A DNA stretch of 64,000 nucleotides from Niabella sp. Its GTDB lineage: Bacteria > Bacteroidota > Bacteroidia > Chitinophagales > Chitinophagaceae. A program made the translations under genes and the position numbers. The notes beneath the pieces were generated by a model. That model was not told the origin of the DNA, did not search any database, and was given only the letters and a program-made list of their open reading frames with translations. Where the stretch lies: NCBI GenBank assembly GCA_017744715.1, contig JAGIAT010000002.1, positions 434,001-498,000 of the forward strand, written 5' to 3'. This document shows, piece after piece, positions 1 to 7,249 of the stretch; within the stretch, counting starts at the first letter, position 1; every line of letters starts with the position of its first letter.

Positions 1-8
1 AACGTTTA

Positions 9-914
9 TTATCTTCTGGGAGCGCCGCCTCTTGCACCACCGCCACCGGTAGTTGTTCTGCGACGTTGACCCTGGCCCTGACCCTGACCGGCACCTGTAC
101 CGGTTCCGCGTCCACGACCGCCGCGGCCAGCTTCCGCTTCCGCTTCAGCCTGCATTTTTGCAGCTTGTTTTTCTTTTTCGTCTGCAAAGTTATCTTCTAC
201 ATCCTCATCTTTTGCAGCTTGTCTTTCACTCAATCCTTCTGCAATCGCAGCAGTGATGTAGTTTACAACAATGGCAATCGATTTAGTAGCATCATCATTT
301 GCAGGAATTGCAAAGTCTACTTTATTAGGATCTCCGTTGGTATCTACCACACCAAAAGTACCGATGCCCAGGCGTTTTGCTTCAGCCAGTGCAATGTGCT
401 CATGACCGATATCCACGATGAACAAAGCAGCAGGAACACGACCCAGCTGGGCGATCCCTCCCAATACTTTTTCCATTTTCTCTTTATCGCGGGTTAATGT
501 CAGACGCTCTTTCTTGGTAATGCTGTCGAAAGAACCGTCGCCCAGCATTTTTTCGATGCTCTGCATTTTCTTAACCGACTTACGTACGGTATTGAAGTTG
601 GTAAGCATACCACCCAGCCAACGCTCGGTTACATAAGGCATTCCTACTCTTTGTGCGCACTCTGTTACAATATCTTTTGCTTGCTTCTTGGTACCTACAA
701 AAAGTATTTTTTTACCGCTGCGCGCAATTTGTTTCATTGCCGCTGCAGTTTCCTGCAGGCATTCTACGGTTTTGTTTAAGTCGATGATGTGGATGCCTTT
801 TTTCTCAGCAAAAATGTACGGCAACATTTTAGGATTCCATTTCTTTTTTAAGTGACCGAAATGTACACCTGCTTCCAGAAGCTGCTGTTGTAAGGATGTA
901 TTATTATTTTCCAT
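9..914 (-). CDS. rpsB: 30S ribosomal protein S2
   Basis: S2 sits at the neck of the 30S subunit and is needed to load S1 and start translation. Residues 1-230 form the complete S2 core, opening with LLEAGVHFGHLKKKWNPKM and carrying the RVPAALFIVDIGHEHIALAEAKRL segment split over the usual helix. The protein is 301 residues, about 50-60 longer than a typical S2, because an acidic linker (about 236-266) leads into a Gly/Arg/Gln-rich tail (about 267-301) with RGG-like repeats. It is the third gene of rplM-rpsI-rpsB; tsf would be expected next, beyond the window edge. The core assignment is certain; the function of the tail is unknown. Confidence 0.97.
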   Translation of the reverse strand: MENNNTSLQQQLLEAGVHFGHLKKKWNPKMLPYIFAEKKGIHIIDLNKTVECLQETAAAMKQIARSGKKILFVGTKKQAKDIVTECAQRVGMPYVTERWLGGMLTNFNTVRKSVKKMQSIEKMLGDGSFDSITKKERLTLTRDKEKMEKVLGGIAQLGRVPAALFIVDIGHEHIALAEAKRLGIGTFGVVDTNGDPNKVDFAIPANDDATKSIAIVVNYITAAIAEGLSERQAAKDEDVEDNFADEKEKQAAKMQAEAEAEAGRGGRGRGTGTGAGQGQGQGQRRRTTTGGGGARGGAPRR

Positions 915-924
915 CTATTAAAAA

Positions 925-1027
925 TATTTATCGTTTTTAGTTTATTGTTTATTGCTGGTTTGCGATGGTTGAGCAGTTTTAAAAGGTATGAACAACCATA
1001 AACTACAAACCATAAACCACAAACGTT
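925..1027. repeat. degenerate short-word repeat between rpsI and rpsB
   Basis: The rpsI-rpsB spacer carries near-repeats of a roughly 12-base word, CATAAACTACAAAC followed by CATAAACCACAAAC, preceded by a less regular TTTATTGTTTATTG stretch. No promoter or terminator is obvious, so rpsB is probably read through from rplM-rpsI. It belongs to the same style of low-complexity intergenic filler seen elsewhere in this window. Confidence 0.5.
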
Positions 1028-1028
1028 G

Positions 1029-1418
1029 TTAACGTTTAGAGAACTGGTAGCTCTTTCTTGCTTTTTTGTGACCAAATTTCTTACGCTCAACAGAACGGGG
1101 ATCCCGTCTTAATAAGCCGGCTGCTTTTAATGCAGGGCGGAACTCAGCATTTACTTCTACCAGTGCGCGGGCAATACCCAGCATGGCTGCTTCTGCCTGG
1201 CCCTTTACGCCTCCGCCGGTAGCTGTAATCTTTACATCAAATTTATCAGCTACTTCAACGGTTCTCAGCGGGCGGTCTACCTGGTTTTGCAGGTATACCA
1301 GGGAAAAATAATTTTTATAGTCTTTATCGTTAACGGTAATGTTACCAGTACCCTTAGATAAGAAAACGCGGGTAATGGCTTCTTTACGGCGTCCTACAGC
1401 ATTTTTTTGCTTTTCCAT
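1029..1418 (-). CDS. rpsI: 30S ribosomal protein S9
   Basis: S9 is a small-subunit protein whose C-terminal tail reaches the P-site tRNA. The 129-residue product is full length: it starts MEKQKNAVGRRKEAITRVFL, has the GGGVKGQAEAAMLGIARAL signature around residues 68-87, and ends in the conserved basic tail KKARKSYQFSKR. It follows rplM by 56 bases and precedes rpsB, the gene order normal for Bacteroidota. No start ambiguity. Confidence 0.98.
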   Translation of the reverse strand: MEKQKNAVGRRKEAITRVFLSKGTGNITVNDKDYKNYFSLVYLQNQVDRPLRTVEVADKFDVKITATGGGVKGQAEAAMLGIARALVEVNAEFRPALKAAGLLRRDPRSVERKKFGHKKARKSYQFSKR

Positions 1419-1474
1419 TATTTATTTCTTATTTGGTCCTGATCATTATCAGGATGTGATTTGGAATTGGTGAT

Positions 1475-1918
1475 TTAGAACTTCAGTTCTTTGGGTTGTT
1501 GTGCAATATGCGGATGGGTATCGCCGGCATATACAAATAATTTTTTGTACATCTTACGTCCCAGACGGTTTTTAGGAAGCATCCCTTTTACAGCGCGCTC
1601 GATAATTACTTCCGGGCGACGTTTTTGCAGGTCAGATGCCGTTTCTTCTTTACGACCACCGGGATATCCACTGTAGGTATCATATACTTTCTGATCCATT
1701 TTGCTACCGGAAAGCTTTACTTTCTCGCAGTTAATCACGATGATGTAGTCGCCGGTATCCACATGAGGAGTATAAATGGCTTTGTTTTTCCCGCGCAAAA
1801 TAGCGGCAATACGGGAACACATACGTCCTACAGTTTGATTAGTACCATCTACAACGTACCAGTTACGCTGCACGGTAGCCTCGTTCGCATGTTTCGTAGT
1901 GAAATGTTGTTTACTCAT
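1475..1918 (-). CDS. rplM: 50S ribosomal protein L13
   Basis: L13 is an early-assembling large-subunit protein. The 147-residue product has the L13 fold signatures WYVVDGTNQTVGRMCSRIA near the N terminus, HVDTGDYIIVINCEKV in the middle, and RAVKGMLPKNRLGRKMYKKLFVYAG toward the end. It is the first gene of the minus-strand rplM-rpsI-rpsB operon, and a strong promoter and a structured leader precede it. Length and start fit the family. Confidence 0.98.
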   Translation of the reverse strand: MSKQHFTTKHANEATVQRNWYVVDGTNQTVGRMCSRIAAILRGKNKAIYTPHVDTGDYIIVINCEKVKLSGSKMDQKVYDTYSGYPGGRKEETASDLQKRRPEVIIERAVKGMLPKNRLGRKMYKKLFVYAGDTHPHIAQQPKELKF

Positions 1919-2009
1919 TTTAAAATTTAATTTTTTAGTGACCCGGGCTATCCCCCGGCCCTTTTTCTAAGGGAGTGCAAAGGTAGACGAGTATCGTTTA
2001 AAAAACAAT
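1919..2009 (-). promoter_or_regulatory. rplM operon promoter and structured leader
   Basis: On the minus strand a -7 element TACCTTTG (1978-1985) follows an ATTG -33 element (2006-2009) by 20 bases, matching the Bacteroidota TTTG / TAnnTTTG form. Transcription would begin near 1973. The resulting leader of about 50 nt can fold a CCC/GGG hairpin (1959-1973) and a CCGGG/CCCGG hairpin (about 1942-1960) just before an A/U-rich stretch and the start codon. An autoregulatory L13 leader is possible but unproven. The rest of the spacer up to 2240 holds only the terminator listed separately. Confidence 0.7.
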
Positions 2010-2107
2010 GAAAAACGAAAGTATTTTCAAAGAACCATTTGCAACAAATTGATTTTCAGTAAAAATTTTGATCTGAAAAATAAATACAGTAATCCTGACC
2101 ACCGTTA

Positions 2108-2148
2108 AAAGCCTGTTTTAGCCAGGTTTTCCCGGCCAAACAGGCTTT
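2108..2148 (-). terminator. intrinsic terminator downstream of the protease-inhibitor gene
   Basis: A perfect 11-bp inverted repeat, AAAGCCTGTTT (2108-2118) and AAACAGGCTTT (2138-2148), encloses further GC pairing. Read on the minus strand it ends in GGCTTTT. It lies 93 bases past the stop of the inhibitor gene and before the rplM promoter, so it probably separates the two operons. Confidence 0.7.
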
Positions 2149-2240
2149 ATATCTGATAAACAGGAAAAGCCGGATGCCAGCCACAGGAGCAGCATCGGGC
2201 AAATGTATTACCGCATAATGCCGGAGCACCGGGGGCAGAT

Positions 2241-2543
2241 TTATTTACCGGTTACCGTTACCGTAATCCTGCAGGTATCCGCGGGGGCTTCATCTGTTTC
2301 CCATATGCGCTTTTGAACGAGTGTGATTTGAGAATTTCCGGGTTTCAATCCGCGGATCGTCACCTTCAGCTTTACAGCGGCCCCTGGGGGCTGTTTCTTT
2401 GCACCGGCATCTTCAGTGGTCATTGTAATGCTGGTGACCGTTTCATTATTTTCGGTAACCACCCAGCTATACCCGGCACCTCCAAGGCTATCCAGCTGCA
2501 GCTGAAAAACTTCGTTCACCTTTAATGTAATTTTCTTTTCCAT
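2241..2543 (-). CDS. chagasin-family (I42) cysteine protease inhibitor
   Basis: Members of MEROPS family I42 plug the active site of papain-like proteases with three loops of an Ig-like fold. This 100-residue protein has all three in order: SLGGAGYSW (loop L2, the NPTTGY equivalent, about 19-27), a Gly/Pro-rich loop QPPGAAVKLKV (L4, about 51-61), and KRIWETDEAP (L6, the RPW equivalent, about 77-86). No signal peptide is visible, unlike many periplasmic I42 proteins. It lies 204 bases downstream of a small gene and two C1A proteases on the same strand, which are its obvious candidate targets. Family call is firm; the target pairing is inferred from position. Confidence 0.85.
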   Translation of the reverse strand: MEKKITLKVNEVFQLQLDSLGGAGYSWVVTENNETVTSITMTTEDAGAKKQPPGAAVKLKVTIRGLKPGNSQITLVQKRIWETDEAPADTCRITVTVTGK

Positions 2544-2747
2544 GGTTTTATAAGAAGTCGTTTAAATTTTCATCCGGTTGGCGTTCCCCCCGAAAACCCA
2601 GCCGCGGGAACCTGCAACGTTATCGGATCCGCAAAACCAGCGGAATTCAAAATTAAAATAACTTTTTGCCCTAGTGTTCGTACATAAGAATTGCCTTCTT
2701 CCGCTATGCAGCAAAAGAAAGCAATTCGGTTGATGTTGACGATGCTC

Positions 2748-3116
2748 CTACCAGGCGTATATTTCGTACACCTTGTTGTCGGCTTCCGTCCTTACGTTTA
2801 CAACGCTGTTCTTATCGCGCGCATGTGCCCCGATCATTAAAATGGCCAGCAATGCCTGGGTATTGCTTTCCTTGATCTTGCGGAATCCCATACCGCTCAC
2901 ATTCAGCCATGCATTGTTATTTTCTGCAATGCCCCAGGTACCCACAATTTTTACATTGTTGTTCCAGGCGGTCAATCCGCCGGCACCGGGGGGCAGCAAT
3001 GTTGGTTCATTGGCCTTTTTAGCTGCCGCTACTTCTGTGGTAGTAACCGCTGCAACCGGAGTGGTTGCACTTTTCTTTGTTGTTTTTTTGGCTGATGCCT
3101 TTTTAACTGCATTCAT
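2748..3116 (-). CDS. small protein sharing a C-terminal domain with the adjacent protease
   Basis: I do not recognise a named family. Residues 1-35 are Lys/Ala/Thr-rich and basic, reminiscent of histone-like tails, followed by a linker with LLPPGAGG. Residues 54-122 align along most of their length with the last 68 residues of the C1 protease encoded 28 bases upstream: both read KI.G.W at the start, then NNAW, then G(F/W)RKI, and end in (E/Q)IY. There is no signal peptide or membrane segment. The gene is probably co-transcribed with the protease. It could be a stand-alone version of the protease's accessory domain, a binding partner or a competitor. Confidence 0.7.
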   Translation of the reverse strand: MNAVKKASAKKTTKKSATTPVAAVTTTEVAAAKKANEPTLLPPGAGGLTAWNNNVKIVGTWGIAENNNAWLNVSGMGFRKIKESNTQALLAILMIGAHARDKNSVVNVRTEADNKVYEIYAW

Positions 3117-3144
3117 TGTATGACTATTTAATCCGGTTAAGTAT

Positions 3145-4260
3145 TTAATTATAGATCTGGTCGATAACGCCGTTGGTAAGATGAATACTCACGGCAGCTC
3201 CGCGGTTCTTTGCAGAAATGCATTGTGTAAGCAGGTTCAGGTGAATGTTGTCGCTGGCAGGCGAAATCTTCCGCCATCCGAAATCAGCAATATAAGCCCA
3301 TGCATTATTGGCCGCATCGTTGGACCAGAGGCCGATGATCTTCTGAGCGCCGGTCCACAACGTTTCTACAATGCCATTAACACCGTACATTTCTGCGTCG
3401 ATACCGCACTGGCCATAGCCGATGCGAAAAAATCCGGATTCTCCAAAACCAACACCCCAGCTGTTCTTACAGATCCAGCACTGGTTTACATCATCATAGC
3501 CTACTACCGATACGCAATGCCCGCCTTCTACGTGGTTGTTGGCTCTGCGGTAAATACCGGAGCGATAGCTGAAGAAGTCCGTATAAACGGTAAAGCAGGC
3601 TACCAGGGCACCGCGGGTGCTGATCCAGTCTTTCATAGCTGCAGTGGTGGTCAGCTTTGTAAAACCACTTATTTTCAATAACCGGTCTGCTGCATTGCTG
3701 CATGTATTACAGGCCTGGTCGCCGGGCGTATAAGGAAAACAGGCTTCATCCACCAGTCCCTTATCCCGGAAGGCGATGAGCGCTTTATCCGGCCACCAGC
3801 CATTGGCACAGTTACGTCCTTCGCTTTTTGCGTAGCAATAAAACAATTGCGCTTCCGAAAAATCAATGGCTAAAGCAGCGTTGCCCCGCTGGATGCGGTA
3901 GGCTGTTTCTGCAGTGGCAATGGTTCCAAAAGCCACGCAGGAGCCGCAGGAACTCTGGTTCTTAATGGGCGTAACAAAGTTTTGACCGCCCCGGTTGCGC
4001 CAGTCAAAGATGGTTGGGTATCCGAATGCTTTTTTCTTTTTAATACCCTTTCCTGCCGCAGATAGCTGAAAGGAGCGCAGGGCTTTTTCCGAAGCGTCTT
4101 CCCGGGCTGCCAGCGACCGCTCTTTAGGGCCTGGCGTAAAGCCCAGGAAATACTTACGTTCCGCCTCCGTCATAGCGGTAAATTCGTTATTGGCGGCTTG
4201 CCAGGTTAAACCCGATTCAGTGATGGCTGACTGAATGGCCGCAACGTTGATCTTTGACAT
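3145..4260 (-). CDS. papain-like (C1A) cysteine protease with C-terminal accessory domain
   Basis: The product, 371 residues from the start at 4260, is a C1A peptidase. The catalytic cysteine is C108 in NQSSCGSCVAFG, with the oxyanion glutamine at Q102, the histidine H248 in GGHCVSVVGYDD, and the asparagine N266 in CKNSWG. Residues 1-85 resemble a propeptide: they contain an EFTAMTEAERKYFLGF segment typical of inhibitor prodomains of this family. Residues 304-371 form an extra domain shared with the neighbouring small protein. A longer reading from 4359 adds 33 poorly conserved residues; MSKINVAAIQ is preferred because an A-rich leader precedes it. No signal peptide is seen, which is odd for this family. 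Confidence 0.9.
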   Translation of the reverse strand: MSKINVAAIQSAITESGLTWQAANNEFTAMTEAERKYFLGFTPGPKERSLAAREDASEKALRSFQLSAAGKGIKKKKAFGYPTIFDWRNRGGQNFVTPIKNQSSCGSCVAFGTIATAETAYRIQRGNAALAIDFSEAQLFYCYAKSEGRNCANGWWPDKALIAFRDKGLVDEACFPYTPGDQACNTCSNAADRLLKISGFTKLTTTAAMKDWISTRGALVACFTVYTDFFSYRSGIYRRANNHVEGGHCVSVVGYDDVNQCWICKNSWGVGFGESGFFRIGYGQCGIDAEMYGVNGIVETLWTGAQKIIGLWSNDAANNAWAYIADFGWRKISPASDNIHLNLLTQCISAKNRGAAVSIHLTNGVIDQIYN

Positions 4261-4404
4261 GTGTTTGTTTTTGTTTATTAAAAAATTGGATTTGATGATT
4301 TGCATGAAAGTGGCTTCTGCCGGTGCGGGCAGACATACGTATTCCCATTGCGGATTCAAACCGGTTGAACCGCCGTTACAGCTATACGTCTTATGACCGG
4401 TAAA

Positions 4405-5184
4405 TTACTCTACTTCGCGGATGGTCCAGAAGTCCTGGCAGAACGAGGGATTCGAAATATATGCGTAGGGCATCCAGAAATAGCCGCCGATCCCCCATTT
4501 TTTACTCCAGGAATTGCGCACCAGCACCATTTGTGTTGCATCGTTATACCCCACCGCTAATACGGCGTGGCCACCCACTATGGATTCCTTTGCGATATTG
4601 GGCATGGGCATGATGCCGGTATCCGCAACCTTCCGGGTCATAAAGCTTTCATACACGCTAAAACCAAAGGAAAACGGGTAGCCTTCCGCCAGGCATCCTT
4701 TAATAGACGTTACATTCACCGGTACCCGCCAGTAAGAAAGTACCTGGTTGCTCAATGCGGTTTTATAACAGGCAGCCGGCGGCTTTTGCGTAAATGCAGC
4801 TTCCTTGTAGGGCCAGTCTTTTTCCGGGCAAATGCCTTGTTTGTTCAATGATTTGATCCCATCGCGCAGGTAGGCTCCGCTGTCAGACTGTACCGTATTC
4901 ATCATTACCCGTTCGTTATAGTAAAGAAACAGCCGGGAAGGACGAAACGTTTTCTTACGCAGTTTCTTTTTGCCAAACTCAAATGCCGCACCCAGGGCAT
5001 TGGCCGTGCAACTGCCCAGACTTCCCTGATCATATACCGGGGGACAGGTTTTTCGCAGATCGGTTTTAGCCGGCAGTTGCTGCATTATTTTAAGCGGCGC
5101 CGCGTACAGGAAATCCCTTGCATCGGGAAGGTCGGGTATCCAGCCCAGTGAGCGGTGGGGCAGTTGTTGAGAAGGCTTTGCCAT
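4405..5184 (-). CDS. papain-like (C1A) cysteine protease, short form
   Basis: This 259-residue protein has a complete catalytic set: C59 in YDQGSLGSCTANALG, H206 in GGHAVLAVGYND and N224 in RNSWSKKWG. It opens HRSLGWIPDLPDARDFLY, the N-terminal signature of the short bacterial C1 peptidases, so there is almost no prodomain. No signal peptide and no accessory domain are present. It lies 144 bases upstream of the longer C1A protease on the same strand. The two proteases are distant paralogs with different prodomain arrangements, so this is not a recent tandem duplication. Confidence 0.9.
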   Translation of the reverse strand: MAKPSQQLPHRSLGWIPDLPDARDFLYAAPLKIMQQLPAKTDLRKTCPPVYDQGSLGSCTANALGAAFEFGKKKLRKKTFRPSRLFLYYNERVMMNTVQSDSGAYLRDGIKSLNKQGICPEKDWPYKEAAFTQKPPAACYKTALSNQVLSYWRVPVNVTSIKGCLAEGYPFSFGFSVYESFMTRKVADTGIMPMPNIAKESIVGGHAVLAVGYNDATQMVLVRNSWSKKWGIGGYFWMPYAYISNPSFCQDFWTIREVE

Positions 5185-5312
5185 GGTTCTTATTTTTGGT
5201 GCGGTGTATCTTTTAACAATACAATATTACGCTGCCACGCAAGCGATGTCAATACCTGAATTGGGCGAAAGGAGTATTACGCAGCGGCGTACCGTATTTT
5301 TACGGGAGGTGT

Positions 5313-6167
5313 TTAATGCATTTTCCAGTGTTTTACCTGCGCCCGGAATACACGTGGTGTTGATCCCTTCTTTTTGAAAAAAACCCGGTTGAAATACGTA
5401 ATGCTTTCAAAGCCTACATCGTAGGCTATATGCGTGATGTTCCGGTCGGTTTCCAGCAACAGGGTACAGGCTTTGGAGATGCGCACATCATTTACATAAT
5501 CAGAAAAAGTTTTGCCCGTGATCTTCTTAAAAAATTTACAGAAGGCGCCCGGTGAAAGATGAATGAGCCGTGCAAACTGATCGATATGCAACGGCTTTTT
5601 ATAATGCCGGTAAAGGTGTTGAAACACTTTGTTGATACGCGCTTCCGCAGTATCGGTTGAAGCCGGAGACATGACCGATGAGCTTAAGGTGGCGGCCGGC
5701 AGTTTGCTCAGGTGATGCAATACATCAATCAGTGCCAGCAGCTTTTCCATACCCGCCGCCTGGGATAAGTGTTGGATCTTTTCCGTTACCGGCTCTGTTC
5801 GCTTCCCGAAAAAAAGGCCTCTTTCCGACTTTCGCAACAGCGTGAGGATTCCCCTGCCTTCCGGGTATTCCAGAAACGGGGCAATAAAGGTCTCCGAAAA
5901 CTGGATCACGATCGCTGAAGCACGTTGCCGCGCCGGCTCGCTCGTCCAGGTATGCGGCAGGCTCCCTCCCAGCAATACCAGGTCGCCTGCAGTAAACGCT
6001 GCATAATGATCCCCCACCAGCCGTTTGCCGGATCCCGAAGTGATCAGGGTAAGTTCATACTCCGGATGATAATGCCATTTAAAAGGAAAATGCGACGTTT
6101 CATACGCATATACAACAAAGCTTTCCTCCGCTCCCATCCGGTTAATATGCTCAAAACTTGGCTTCAC
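5313..6167 (-). CDS. AraC-family transcriptional regulator with cupin sensor domain
   Basis: The N-terminal half is a cupin-like ligand domain (FKWHYHPEYELTLITSGSGKR around residues 29-49, then GDLVLLGGSLPHTW). The C-terminal 100 residues are a double HTH of AraC type, with HIDQFARLIHLSPGAFCKFFK and ITHIAYDVGFESITYFNRVF. At 284 residues it is the normal size. It is transcribed away from the PhyH-like gene, and a 9-bp direct repeat spaced 20 bp lies in the shared upstream region. It probably controls that dioxygenase/isomerase pair; the ligand, perhaps a sugar or sugar acid, cannot be told from sequence. Confidence 0.9.
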   Translation of the reverse strand: MKPSFEHINRMGAEESFVVYAYETSHFPFKWHYHPEYELTLITSGSGKRLVGDHYAAFTAGDLVLLGGSLPHTWTSEPARQRASAIVIQFSETFIAPFLEYPEGRGILTLLRKSERGLFFGKRTEPVTEKIQHLSQAAGMEKLLALIDVLHHLSKLPAATLSSSVMSPASTDTAEARINKVFQHLYRHYKKPLHIDQFARLIHLSPGAFCKFFKKITGKTFSDYVNDVRISKACTLLLETDRNITHIAYDVGFESITYFNRVFFKKKGSTPRVFRAQVKHWKMH

Positions 6168-6213
6168 TGGTACAATATTGCATGATTGATCTTATAAATT
6201 TAAACAAAAGGAA

Positions 6214-6242
6214 AATATAGTGTATGTTTTGTCAATATAGTG
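6214..6242. promoter_or_regulatory. direct-repeat operator candidate for the AraC regulator
   Basis: The 9-bp word AATATAGTG occurs at 6214-6222 and again at 6234-6242, so the copies are 20 bp apart, close to two helical turns on the same DNA face. AraC-family proteins use their two HTH motifs on direct repeats at this sort of spacing. The site is between the divergent regulator and dioxygenase genes. Its non-coding position also argues for the downstream start of the dioxygenase at 6293. Confidence 0.5.
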
Positions 6243-6292
6243 ATGAAGATGCCTGTAAAAAGCCATTAATTTTATATCAAAATCTTACAACG

Positions 6293-7120
6293 ATGGCAAT
6301 ACCCCAACACATTCTCGAGGAACTTGCGCAGCCGTATACACTCACCGAAGAGCAGCTTCGCTTTTATGATACGCATCGCTTTATTAAATTAAAGCAGGTA
6401 CTTTCTCCTGCAGCTATCGCCTGCTTCCGCGATGTAATTTCGGAACAGGTGGCAAAAATGAATACCATAAAAACCACGCTCCAGGAACGGGATACCTACG
6501 GCAAGGCCTTTTTACAACTGTTTAACCTGTGGCGTGAAAACGAGGATGTGCGGGCGCTGGTTTTCAGTAAGCGACTGGGCAAAATTGCCGCCAACCTTAT
6601 GCAGGTGGAAGGCGTACGGATGTACCATGATCAGGCCCTGTTTAAGGAAGGCGGCGGCGGTATTACCCCGTGGCATGCAGACCAGTATTACTGGCCGCTG
6701 CAAACCGATAAAACCATTACGGCCTGGATCCCTTTACAGGAAACACCCCTGGAAATGGGGCCGCTGGAGTTTAGTGCCGGCAGTCACCAGATTGTTGAAG
6801 GAAGAGAACTGGCCATCGGTGATGAAAGCGAAACCCTGATCCAGCAACGGCTGCGGGTAACCGATTTCCGGCACGTCATTGAAGCCTTTGATCTGGGTGA
6901 GATCAGCTTTCACTCCGGGTGGGTGTTTCACCGGGCGGGTGCCAACACCACGGATGATATGCGCCGGGTGATGACCATCATTTATATGGACCGCGACATG
7001 CGTTTAAAGGCGCCCGAAAATAAAAACCAGCAGAACGACTGGGATACCTGGTGCCCCGGGGCGGAAATCGGGGAGATCATCGATACCCCTCTCAACCCGG
7101 TTTTGTACGAACCGGCGTAA
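6293..7120 (+). CDS. phytanoyl-CoA dioxygenase (PhyH) family protein
   Basis: PhyH-family enzymes are Fe(II)/2-oxoglutarate-dependent oxygenases. The 275-residue product carries the iron ligands H128 and D130 (PWHADQYYW) and the distal H213 (VFHRAGANTTDD), with R224 eleven residues later as the 2-oxoglutarate salt-bridge residue. A reading from 6224 would add 23 residues of unconvincing sequence and overlap the direct repeat, so ATG 6293 is chosen. It is followed by a TIM-barrel sugar-isomerase-like gene, as often seen in sugar or polyol oxidation clusters. The substrate is unknown; many bacterial PhyH proteins act on small molecules rather than phytanoyl-CoA. Confidence 0.87.
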   Translation: MAIPQHILEELAQPYTLTEEQLRFYDTHRFIKLKQVLSPAAIACFRDVISEQVAKMNTIKTTLQERDTYGKAFLQLFNLWRENEDVRALVFSKRLGKIAANLMQVEGVRMYHDQALFKEGGGGITPWHADQYYWPLQTDKTITAWIPLQETPLEMGPLEFSAGSHQIVEGRELAIGDESETLIQQRLRVTDFRHVIEAFDLGEISFHSGWVFHRAGANTTDDMRRVMTIIYMDRDMRLKAPENKNQQNDWDTWCPGAEIGEIIDTPLNPVLYEPA

Positions 7121-7249
7121 ACACATAACCAATAACACGGGCTGCCCTGCAGCCGTTATAACCAGCGGGCTCTGCAGTTGACACAGCAAGGCTTTTCTGC
7201 TGTTGTACAAGGATGCACTTTAACAGGGCCGTTAAAAAAATCAATGGGT

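Noticed and set aside
2241..3116. Type II toxin-antitoxin pair
   Set aside because: Neither gene has a known TA fold; the I42 fold and the shared protease domain explain the sequences better.
3181..3681. Plus-strand ORF of 166 residues over the protease gene
   Set aside because: It is antisense to a protease with intact catalytic residues, and its sequence shows no domain or signal; it is a shadow.
6224..6292. Upstream start for the PhyH-type gene
   Set aside because: The extra 23 residues are not convincing and the reading would run over the direct-repeat operator.
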